The translations under genes and the position numbers were made by a program. Source: Citricoccus alkalitolerans (GTDB lineage Bacteria; Actinomycetota; Actinomycetes; Actinomycetales; Micrococcaceae). From it: a DNA stretch of 64,000 nt. This document shows positions 46,601 through 52,990 of the stretch, one piece after another. The notes beneath the pieces are model-generated. The model saw nothing but the letters and a program-made list of their open reading frames with translations. It was not told the origin of the DNA and made no database searches. The stretch is from the NCBI RefSeq assembly GCF_039528175.1, contig NZ_BAAALH010000001.1, positions 1,178,001 through 1,242,000 on the forward strand, given 5' to 3'. Position 1 is the stretch's first letter. Every line of letters starts with the position of its first letter.

Positions 46601-47420
46601 GCTCGAGGGCGAAGCCGGACATGAAGGCCGTCTTCAGGGTGGTCATGGTGGTGTCCCGGTAGCGGTCCGAGACCCCCGCCAGCGCCTGACGCTGCGTGCC
46701 GGCCCGGCGCAGTCCGACCAGGACGGGCAGTCCCCGCGCCAGTTCCAGCACGTGGTGGGACAGCCGGTCAAGTCCCTCTGCGGCCTGCTGGACACGGTCC
46801 TCGGTGTGCCGCCCGATCAGGACCATGAACACGGGGATGAGCGGGATCGTCAACACCAGCACCAGGGCCGAGACCCAGTCGTGGGTGAGGATCCACACCC
46901 CGAGCACGAACGGCATGACCGCGGCGGTCAGCAGTGCGGGCAAGTACTGGGTGAAGTACTTGTCGAGCCCGTCCAGGCCGGAGGACGCGAGCACGGAGTC
47001 CCCCCCTGCCCGGTCCGCCCCGGCCCCGGCGGACACCAGGCGGTGGGCGACCGTCCGGTGGCGCAGCTCCTCCTTGGCGCCCAGGGCTGCGCGCCGGGAG
47101 AAGACCTGTTGTCCCCACGTGGCGGCGGCCCGGGCGAGGACACCGGCCAGGCCAAGGGTCATGACCTGGGCGAGGGTTGCGCCGGCTGCATCCGAGAGCA
47201 GCCCGTGGGCGAGCGGGTCGTAGGACGCCGGGTCCGGTGCGAAGAGCAGGCCGAGGAGGTCGCTGCTCTCCGGCGCGGGCAGGCGCTCGGCCAGCCAGGT
47301 GATGCCCCGGGCCAGGGCAGTGGCGAGCAGGATCCAGCCGGCGGCCTTGACGCCGGCGAGCAGGGCCAGCAGTGCCAGGGCCGCCCGGCCGGTCCGGGAG
47401 GTGGGCAGTTCGGGTCTCAC
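43683..47420 (-). CDS. cydDC: Fused heterodimeric ABC exporter CydDC
   Basis: Exports thiols/haem-related redox cargo needed to assemble cytochrome bd; in many bacteria CydD and CydC are separate, here both are in one 1245-aa chain. First half: membrane domain with DGLDKYFTQYLPALL, Walker A GGPSGTGKTT (about 423), an unusual signature LSPGERRRLGLARV and Walker B LIVLDEPTAHLD. A Gln/Pro-rich linker (about 625-650) joins the second half: membrane domain, Walker A TGPSGSGKST (about 1057), LSGGQRQRVAVARAL and VVLLDEPTAHLG. GTG 47420 overlaps the cydB stop (GTGTGA), so it is co-translated; the longer in-frame ORF upstream lies antisense-free inside cydB and is a shadow. Confidence 0.93.
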   Translation of the reverse strand: MRPELPTSRTGRAALALLALLAGVKAAGWILLATALARGITWLAERLPAPESSDLLGLLFAPDPASYDPLAHGLLSDAAGATLAQVMTLGLAGVLARAAATWGQQVFSRRAALGAKEELRHRTVAHRLVSAGAGADRAGGDSVLASSGLDGLDKYFTQYLPALLTAAVMPFVLGVWILTHDWVSALVLVLTIPLIPVFMVLIGRHTEDRVQQAAEGLDRLSHHVLELARGLPVLVGLRRAGTQRQALAGVSDRYRDTTMTTLKTAFMSGFALELISTLSVAVVAVFIGVRLVYGELGLYTGLLVLTLAPEVYLPFRDIGAAHHASEDGVEALRRARADLDRPVPASLSGVLGTDVVPAGEPVVEPATSQGAGPATEPSAHAGDDRLVLRSLRIAYRDPDGGTFPAVVGHLDLDLAPGELTVLGGPSGTGKTTALSALAGVLRGGGAEFSGTAAGLGGRRVAWLGQHPAFSEPTAGAELELYAAASAGPDGASGRGGDAGLLVAEALAACGLDGFAPRHPDELSPGERRRLGLARVLVRLMADPAADPAAWLIVLDEPTAHLDTGNAQRIRAVLAALRSGHLPDGRAVEAILLVASHDRDLQALADKVIGTPTGGPQRPPASPEPQLQPHQQQPPRVVASCATPTADDGGASTITAVVPETPVAANAGPRGDVRTWQRWRRWSGWLRLLPLTERTFISGVAWATAATLAAALLSALSGWLIVQAAYQPPVLHLLSVIVLVRFFGIGRALFRYLERLDTHDAVLAWANRIRLRLWDALGTQAAQWGRLTRSGGALSVLVADVDELRDAMPRVIVPVPAAIISWLITVLIVVLMAPAAWWPAVVAGLAGLVLVPLVVGLADRQTTRALTDHRTGLLQRTTTLFAAAPDLAGNGAAALAADRFGADDRAADRPLKRNAAAAGLGQALASLLSGWAAVQTLVLCVQNGVTAPVTAMVVFLLLALAEPLGLYSTACQEAAILSRQLAKTAPLLTAGNDSGTAPGSVTTPDAGSVTDLGADPVADPIAVTGIVLSAAAVRYPGAGADVFQNLDLAVRRGQLAVVTGPSGSGKSTLLAVLLGFLRPRRGRYALETAGGPVSSPDAVLSAVAWCPQDAYLFDSTLRSNLNLARNPEDRPSDGELISVLELVGLGDWLGATPSGLDTRVGPSGHFLSGGQRQRVAVARALMARADVVLLDEPTAHLGADEAADLVADVRAALADRTAVMVTHDRRFAGSGQVHLELDGAGVVSPR

Positions 47421-48445
47421 ACCGGTGTCACCACGTGCGACTCCGGGATGTGCGTCTCGTGCAACCGCTGCCGGAAGACCCAGTACACGAAGGCCGAGTA
47501 GGCCAGGATGATCGGCACCATGATCACGGCGACCCAGGCCATGAAGGTCAGCGTGTACTCCGAGGAGGAGGAGTTCATGGCTGTCAGACTGAAAGCCGGA
47601 TCGATGGTGGAGGGCAGCACCACGGGGAACACCGCCAGGAAGATGCCCGCGGCGCCGGCCAGCAGGGAGGCGCCCAGGGCGATGAAGGTCCAGCCCTCGC
47701 GGCGGAGCCCCGCCGCCATCAGGGCTCCCAGGGCGCTGGCCAGGGCCAGGGCCAGCAGGACCCACGGGATGAGGCTGTTCTGGCGTGAGACCACCACGAC
47801 GCCCCACGCCCCCATCGGCAGCAGGTAGAGGGGCAGCCAACGGGTGAGGTGACGGTGCGCCGCCTCCCGCGGGGCGCCGTCGGTCTTCAGGCCGAGATAG
47901 GCCCAGCCCATGGCCAGCGAGAACCCGACGACGGCCAGGCCACCGAGCACCCCCTCCCAGGACAGCCAGGCGAACGGCCCGCCCATGCGGTCCCCGTTGG
48001 CGTTCAGCGGCAGGCCCGTGGTGGACACGGCCAGCATCAGACCGATGCTGAAGGCCGCCACGGCCGAGCCGCCGGCCATGCACCGGTCCCACCGGTCACG
48101 GGTCCGGGCGGTCAGGGCCTTGCCGCGGTACTCGATGGAGACGGCCCGGAGGATCAGTGCCAGCAGGGTGATCGTCAGCGGGATGTAGAGGCCGGCGAAC
48201 AGGGCGGCGTACCAGAGCGGGAAGGCGGCGAACATGGCACCCGCCGCGGTGACCAGCCAGACCTCATTGCCGTCCCAGACGGGGCCGATGGTGTTGAGGA
48301 TGACGCGGCGCTGGCTCTCGTTGCGGGCCCAGCCCCTCATCAGCATGCCGACGCCGAGGTCGAAGCCGTCGAGGATGAGGTAGCCCACCCAGAGCACGGC
48401 GACCAGGATGAACCAGAAGGTGGGAAGGAACTCGATCGATTCCAT
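47417..48445 (-). CDS. cydB: Cytochrome bd oxidase subunit II
   Basis: Membrane subunit of the cytochrome bd quinol oxidase, 342 aa with eight or nine predicted helices. The N-terminal FWFILVAVLWVGYLILDGFD and DLGVGMLM with the GPVWDGNEVWL segment are family signatures. It binds no haem itself but supports the CydA haem site. ATG 48445 begins 106 bp after the cydA stop. It overlaps cydDC, giving the operon cydA-cydB-cydDC. Confidence 0.95.
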   Translation of the reverse strand: MESIEFLPTFWFILVAVLWVGYLILDGFDLGVGMLMRGWARNESQRRVILNTIGPVWDGNEVWLVTAAGAMFAAFPLWYAALFAGLYIPLTITLLALILRAVSIEYRGKALTARTRDRWDRCMAGGSAVAAFSIGLMLAVSTTGLPLNANGDRMGGPFAWLSWEGVLGGLAVVGFSLAMGWAYLGLKTDGAPREAAHRHLTRWLPLYLLPMGAWGVVVVSRQNSLIPWVLLALALASALGALMAAGLRREGWTFIALGASLLAGAAGIFLAVFPVVLPSTIDPAFSLTAMNSSSSEYTLTFMAWVAVIMVPIILAYSAFVYWVFRQRLHETHIPESHVVTPV

Positions 48446-48551
48446 GACGGTCTACCTCTCGGGAGTCTCGGGGATCTCGGGGATCTGAACGGTCGGAGCT
48501 TCCGCGGCTGCCGCAGCTGCCGGAACTGTCGCGGGGACCGCAGGGGCACGG

Positions 48552-50147
48552 TCAGTACGCGAAGGCGAGGACATCGGAGTCAACGGTGCCGCCCCCTCCC
48601 GCGCCGTCGGCGTCGTCATCGTGCTCGTCCTGGGTGAGTTCGGGCATGCCGGCCGGCACCCCGCCCTTGACGTAGCGGGTGAGCAGGACGACCTCCACCA
48701 CCAGGAGCACCGCGTAGATGGTGGTGAGAAGGATGAGCGAGAACAACAGCTCCGCCGCGCTGACCCCTGGGGACACGGCCGCGGCCGTGTACATCCAGAC
48801 CTGGTCGATACCGGTCGGATCGGGGTTCGGGGCCACCACGAACGGCTGACGTCCCATCTCGGTGAAGATCCACCCGGCCGCATTGGCGCCGAAGGGCGCC
48901 AGGATGCCGGCCACTGCCAGCCGCATCAGCGGCTTGGACGCCGGCACCGTGCCCTTCCGCGTCAGCCAGAGCGCGATCGCCGCCGCCAGGGCCGCGAGCC
49001 CACCGAAGGTGATCATGATGCGGAAGCCCCAGTAGGTGACCTCCATAACCGGCAGGTAGTCGATCTCCTGGCCGGCTCGTTCGCCGTACATCGGATCGTC
49101 CGGCAGGTGGGTGCCGTAGTCAGCCTGGTACTGCGGGATGAGGGTGTTCACCCCGGGAACGTCGGTGGTGAAGTCGTTGTGGGCCAGGAAGGACAGCAGC
49201 CCGGGGACCTCGAAGACGCCCACGACGTCGTCGCAGTCGGTGGCACCGTCACTGCGCAGATCGGCCACGGAGAGCACGGAGAACGCCGTCCCGTCATGGC
49301 AGGCCGCCTCCGCGGCCGCCATCTTCAGCGGCTGCTGCTGGATCATCAGCTGCGCTTGGGCGTGGCCGCTGAAGGCGGTGCCGAGGAAGGCCACAAGCGC
49401 GATCCAGGCACCCCACCGCAAGGAGGAGTACCAGACCCGGTAGTCGGTCTCGTCCCGGCCCTTGGAGCCGGTGGTGGCCACCAGTACGGTGCCGTCGGCG
49501 GCCACGGCGTCGATGCCGTCCCGGCGCCGCTTCCACAGGTGGAACCACGCGATGCCGAGCAGGAAGCCTCCGGCCACTGAGAGGGCCCCGGCCAGGGTGT
49601 GCGGGAAGTGCACGAGCAGGGTGTTGTTGGTCAGCACAGCCCAGATGTCGTTCATCACGGGGCGGCCGTCCACCATCTCGACTCCGACCGGATGCTGCAT
49701 CCACGCATTGGCGGCCAGGATGAAGTAGGCCGAGAACACGGTGCCGATGACGGCGCACCAGATCGAGGCCAGGTGCACCCGCTTCGGCAACCGCTGCCAG
49801 CCGAAGATCCAGAGACCGAGGAACACAGACTCCAGGAAGAACGCCATGAGCGCCTCCAGCGCCAACGGAGCCCCGAACACATCCCCGACGAAGCGGGAGT
49901 ACTCGGACCAGGCCATCCCGAACTGGAACTCCTGCACCAGTCCGGTGGCCACGCCCATGATGAAGTTGATGAGGAAGAGCTTCCCCCAGAACTTCGTCAT
50001 CCGCAGGTAGTGCTCCTGGCCGGTGCGGTGCCACATGGTCTGCAGGGTGGCCACCACCAGGCCCAGTCCGATGGTCAGCGGGACCATCATGAAGTGATAC
50101 ACGGTGGTGATGCCGAACTGCCACCGGGCAATGTCCAGGGGATCCAT
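48552..50147 (-). CDS. cydA: Cytochrome bd oxidase subunit I
   Basis: Haem-bearing subunit of the high-affinity quinol oxidase, 531 aa. The haem b595 ligand His lies in FGITTVYHFMMVPLTIGL, the b558 His region in LVHFPHTLAGALSVAGGF, and the quinol loop is of the short type. The conserved GRQPW motif reads GRQPF in WIFTEMGRQPFVVAPNP. The C-terminal tail ends DVLAFAY. Expression is probably controlled by the divergent BlaI-type regulator, since two palindromes stand 92-142 bp upstream. The operon continues with cydB and cydDC. Confidence 0.95.
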   Translation of the reverse strand: MDPLDIARWQFGITTVYHFMMVPLTIGLGLVVATLQTMWHRTGQEHYLRMTKFWGKLFLINFIMGVATGLVQEFQFGMAWSEYSRFVGDVFGAPLALEALMAFFLESVFLGLWIFGWQRLPKRVHLASIWCAVIGTVFSAYFILAANAWMQHPVGVEMVDGRPVMNDIWAVLTNNTLLVHFPHTLAGALSVAGGFLLGIAWFHLWKRRRDGIDAVAADGTVLVATTGSKGRDETDYRVWYSSLRWGAWIALVAFLGTAFSGHAQAQLMIQQQPLKMAAAEAACHDGTAFSVLSVADLRSDGATDCDDVVGVFEVPGLLSFLAHNDFTTDVPGVNTLIPQYQADYGTHLPDDPMYGERAGQEIDYLPVMEVTYWGFRIMITFGGLAALAAAIALWLTRKGTVPASKPLMRLAVAGILAPFGANAAGWIFTEMGRQPFVVAPNPDPTGIDQVWMYTAAAVSPGVSAAELLFSLILLTTIYAVLLVVEVVLLTRYVKGGVPAGMPELTQDEHDDDADGAGGGGTVDSDVLAFAY

Positions 50148-50238
50148 GGGTACACCCTTCCCTCGATGCGGAATGGGTCCGCACCGGTCCGGACCGAACG
50201 CCGCCTCACCAGGGCGAAGGGGGCGTCCGGCACTCGAC

Positions 50239-50255
50239 TTCTACAGCTTGTAGAA
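50239..50255. promoter_or_regulatory. Palindromic operator 1 between cydA and blaI-like gene
   Basis: TTCTACA-GCT-TGTAGAA, a perfect 7-bp dyad with a 3-nt centre. It carries the TACA-n-TGTA core recognised by BlaI/MecI repressors. It lies 92 bp upstream of the cydA start. Confidence 0.7.
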
Positions 50256-50272
50256 ACCAGACTAGCCCTAAG

Positions 50273-50289
50273 TTCTACGTCCTGTAGAA
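50273..50289. promoter_or_regulatory. Palindromic operator 2 between cydA and blaI-like gene
   Basis: TTCTACGTCCTGTAGAA, the same dyad as operator 1 with one changed base (six of seven arm pairs). Centre-to-centre spacing is 34 bp, about three helical turns. TAGAAT at 50285-50290 overlaps it and may be the -10 of the blaI-like gene. Confidence 0.65.
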
Positions 50290-50347
50290 TAAAGGCGAGT
50301 CCGGATGGACACCTGTGGTGGAGATCATTGCTTTGAGGGAGGCACCC

Positions 50348-50686
50348 GTGGCACTGGGAGATTTGGAACGGTCCGTGATGGACCTGCTGTGGGACCGGCC
50401 GGGAGCCCATACGGCCAATGACGTGCGCGACGCCCTGGCCGGGGACCTCGCCGTCACGACCGTGCTCACCGTGCTGTCACGCCTGGAGAAGAAGGGCCTG
50501 GTCCACCGCGACGGCGGGCGCCGGCCCCATCGTTATGCCGCCGCCTCGTCCCGTGAGGACCACACCGTCGGACTGCTCAACGAGGTACTCGGCTCCGTGC
50601 CGGACCGCGAGGCCGTCCTCGCCCGCTTCATCGGCGGCATCGGTCCCGATGAGGCAGCTACCGTGCGTCGGCTCCTGGAATCCTGA
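50348..50686 (+). CDS. BlaI/MecI/CopY-family transcriptional repressor
   Basis: Dimeric winged-helix repressor of 112 aa. The family helix-turn-helix is visible (GDLERSVMDLLWDRPGAHTA, then VTTVLTVLSRLEKKGLVHRD). GTG 50348 is chosen over an upstream in-frame codon because GGGAGG lies 6 nt before it. It is divergent from cydA and followed by an M56 protease gene, the classic BlaI-BlaR1 layout, but there is no beta-lactamase or PBP2a gene. Two family-type operators lie in its own upstream region, so autoregulation and control of cydAB are likely. Confidence 0.9.
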   Translation: MALGDLERSVMDLLWDRPGAHTANDVRDALAGDLAVTTVLTVLSRLEKKGLVHRDGGRRPHRYAAASSREDHTVGLLNEVLGSVPDREAVLARFIGGIGPDEAATVRRLLES

Positions 50687-50700
50687 TCCGTCTCGCGATT

Positions 50701-50771
50701 TCGACTCGCGGTACCGACTTTGAGTCGACCTGGGGTGGCCCTGACGCCCTGACGCCCACCCCACGTCGACT
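50701..50771 (+). repeat. Overlapping inverted repeats upstream of the M56 gene
   Basis: Three related arms: TCGACT (50701-50706), AGTCGACCTGGGGTGG (50723-50738) and CCACCCCACGTCGACT (50756-50771). The middle arm can pair with the first (6 bp) or with the third (15 of 16 bp), so the two stems exclude each other. The third arm abuts the expected -35 of the M56 gene. It may be an attenuator, an operator or a terminator for the blaI-like gene. Confidence 0.6.
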
Positions 50772-50793
50772 GAAGGCCGGGGATCTCGCCCCT

Positions 50794-50799
50794 TAGACT
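50794..50799 (+). promoter_or_regulatory. -10 box for a leaderless M56 transcript
   Basis: TAGACT, 7 nt before GTG 50807, with CTGAAG (50771-50776) at 17-bp spacing as a possible -35. Confidence 0.5.
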
Positions 50800-50806
50800 T
50801 TCCCTC

Positions 50807-51778
50807 GTGTCCGTCATGCTGCTCGCCGCGCTGGCCCTGATCCTGGCCTGGCCGGTCCCGGTCCTGCTCGGCCGCGCACGCTGGGTGCGCCGGGCTCCCG
50901 CCGCCGCCATGGCGCTCTGGCAGTCCGTCGCCCTCGCCGGCGGCCTCTCCCTGATCGGCTTCCCGCTCCTGTGGGGGCTCACCCCCTTCGGGGACTCCGT
51001 GGTCGAGGCGGCCCCCGCCTTCATCCGGGCCCTCGTCGAGGGTTCCTGGATCCCGCTGCTGGCGCATGACCCGTGGTTGCCCACACGCATCGCCGCCGCC
51101 ACCCTCGCCTTGATGCTCTTCGCCCACCTCGTGCTCACCCTGGCCGTCACCGCCGTGAGGACCGTGGCCAACCGCCGCCGCCACCGCCAGATGGTCGAAC
51201 TCCTGGCTGCGCCGCCTTCGGAACGCAGCCGCCTGGCAGAGGGCGTCTCCGGGACCCCCACGCGGGTACTGCCCCACGATGTCCCCCTGGCCTACTGCCT
51301 GCCCGGCCTGACCGGTTCCCTGACCGTGCTCTCCCGCGGCCTGCTGGACCAATTGTCCGAACCGGAGGTGGCCGCTGTCGTGGCCCATGAGCGGGCCCAC
51401 CTGCGCCAACGGCACGACCTGCTCCGGCTGGCCTTCGAGGCCTGGCACCGGGCCGTGGCCTGGCTGCCCACCACCGCGATAGCCCAACGGGCCGTGGCCG
51501 GCCTCACCGAGATGATGGCGGACGACGCCGCGCTGGCCGTCCACGACCGCCGAGACCTGGTGCGCGCCATCGTGCTCACCGGTGAGGCCGGGGCACCGAC
51601 CTCGCCGGCACCGGCCCCGTCACGGGCGGAGAACGTCCAGGGCGACGGGTCCGTCCCCCTGACCCTGCGCCTGTACCGCCTGCTCTCCCCCGCCGACCCC
51701 CTGCCGGTGGCTGTGCGCCTCGCGGTCGTCCTGGCAGCGTTGTGCCTGGCCGTCTTCCCGCTCGTGCTGCTGCTGTAG
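50807..51778 (+). CDS. M56-family membrane metallopeptidase (BlaR1-like without sensor domain)
   Basis: Integral membrane zinc protease of 323 aa. Helices lie at about residues 2-20, 33-58, 95-118 and 300-322. The zinc motif HERAH occurs in VVAHERAHLRQRHDLLRL, preceded by LPGLTGSLTVLSRGLLDQLS, a BlaR1 feature. It lacks the C-terminal penicillin-binding sensor domain of BlaR1. In this family the protease inactivates the paired repressor in response to a signal; here the signal is unknown and may be respiratory. GTG 50807 is preceded by a TANNNT box, not by a ribosome binding site. Confidence 0.88.
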   Translation: MSVMLLAALALILAWPVPVLLGRARWVRRAPAAAMALWQSVALAGGLSLIGFPLLWGLTPFGDSVVEAAPAFIRALVEGSWIPLLAHDPWLPTRIAAATLALMLFAHLVLTLAVTAVRTVANRRRHRQMVELLAAPPSERSRLAEGVSGTPTRVLPHDVPLAYCLPGLTGSLTVLSRGLLDQLSEPEVAAVVAHERAHLRQRHDLLRLAFEAWHRAVAWLPTTAIAQRAVAGLTEMMADDAALAVHDRRDLVRAIVLTGEAGAPTSPAPAPSRAENVQGDGSVPLTLRLYRLLSPADPLPVAVRLAVVLAALCLAVFPLVLLL

Positions 51779-51967
51779 ACACGGCCGCCCCGGATCGCCG
51801 TCCGTGGAGGCCCGCCCCGAACTTCCGGGCCGTCATTCAGGAGCCTCCCAGCCGACTCCCGGCTTTCGACCGGCCGGGGTTCGCTAGGCTGGGGCGTTGG
51901 TGGCGTCCACACCGCCGCCTCCCTACTATCCAACCCCTTGACCCCCACGAACGGACCAGGCCCCATA

Positions 51968-52990
51968 GTGCAAGGCAACGCGACATTCCGTCACTCCAAT
52001 GCTTCACTCCTCTCCGTGACGGAAGTACTGGCCCCTGTCACCGTGACCAGTGCGCAGCTCGACGAGGAGTTGGCTGATGTCCTGAAGGGGCTGCGGCTCC
52101 CCAAGGGCCTGCTGCCGCGCGTCGCGGGCGTCAACGCCCGCCGCAATTGGGAGCACCCCGGTCACTTCCAGAAGGGTGCCGCTGAAGCCGGCCGCCGGGC
52201 CATGGCCGGGGCCGGCGTCCGCCCGGACCAGATCGGGCTCATGGTCAACACCTCCGTCACGCGCGAGACCCTTGAACCCTCCGTGGCCGTGCGCATCCAC
52301 CACGAGATGGGCCTGCCCACCTCCGCCACTAACTTCGACATCACCAACGCGTGCCTGGGCTTCGTGAACGGGATCACCCTGGCGGCCTCCATGATCGACT
52401 CCGGCCAGGTCGACTACGCCGTCGTCGTGGCCGGTGAAGACTCCGTCAAGGTCCAGCAGGCCACCCTGGAGAACTTGAAGCAGGACGGCGTGGACCGCAA
52501 CAATTTCATGGAGCAGTTCGCCTCGCTGACCCTGGGTTCGGGGGCGGCCGCAGCGGTCATCGGGCGCACCGATCAGCACCCGGAGGGACACCGGATCGTC
52601 CGCGGCATCACCCGGGCCGGCACGGACCACCACGACCTGTGCGTAGGCGACCACAAGGGCATGTTCACGGATTCCACCGCCTTGCTGAAGGACGGGTTGG
52701 AGCTCGTCATGGACGCCTGGAACGATGTCCCCGCAGACTGGGGCTGGGCGGACATGGACCGCTATGTCACGCACCAGGTCTCCCGGCTCCACACTGACTC
52801 GATCACCGAGGCGACCGGCCTGGACCCGGCTCGATTCCCCGTCACCTTCCCCGAGCTCGGCAACGTCGGGCCCGCGTCCCTGCCCATCACCCTGGCCCGG
52901 GAGGTGGACCAGTTGTCGGCCGGCGACAAAGTGCTCTGCATGGGCGTCGGCTCCGGGCTCAACACCGCCATGCTGGAGATCGCCTGGTGA
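51968..52990 (+). CDS. oleA: OleA-type acyl-CoA head-to-head condensing enzyme (thiolase/KAS III fold)
   Basis: Claisen condensation of two fatty acyl-CoAs to a beta-keto acid, first step of long-chain olefin synthesis. It is 340 aa from GTG 51968. The catalytic triad is visible: Cys129 in NACLGF, His269 in THQVSRLH, Asn299 in ELGNVGPASLP. The GNATFRHSN N terminus and length match actinobacterial OleA rather than FabH. A TACTAT box at 51924-51929 may be the -10; a TTG at 51938 would give a slightly longer protein. The stop overlaps the next gene by 4 bp (GTGA). Product chain length cannot be read from the sequence. Confidence 0.92.
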   Translation: MQGNATFRHSNASLLSVTEVLAPVTVTSAQLDEELADVLKGLRLPKGLLPRVAGVNARRNWEHPGHFQKGAAEAGRRAMAGAGVRPDQIGLMVNTSVTRETLEPSVAVRIHHEMGLPTSATNFDITNACLGFVNGITLAASMIDSGQVDYAVVVAGEDSVKVQQATLENLKQDGVDRNNFMEQFASLTLGSGAAAAVIGRTDQHPEGHRIVRGITRAGTDHHDLCVGDHKGMFTDSTALLKDGLELVMDAWNDVPADWGWADMDRYVTHQVSRLHTDSITEATGLDPARFPVTFPELGNVGPASLPITLAREVDQLSAGDKVLCMGVGSGLNTAMLEIAW

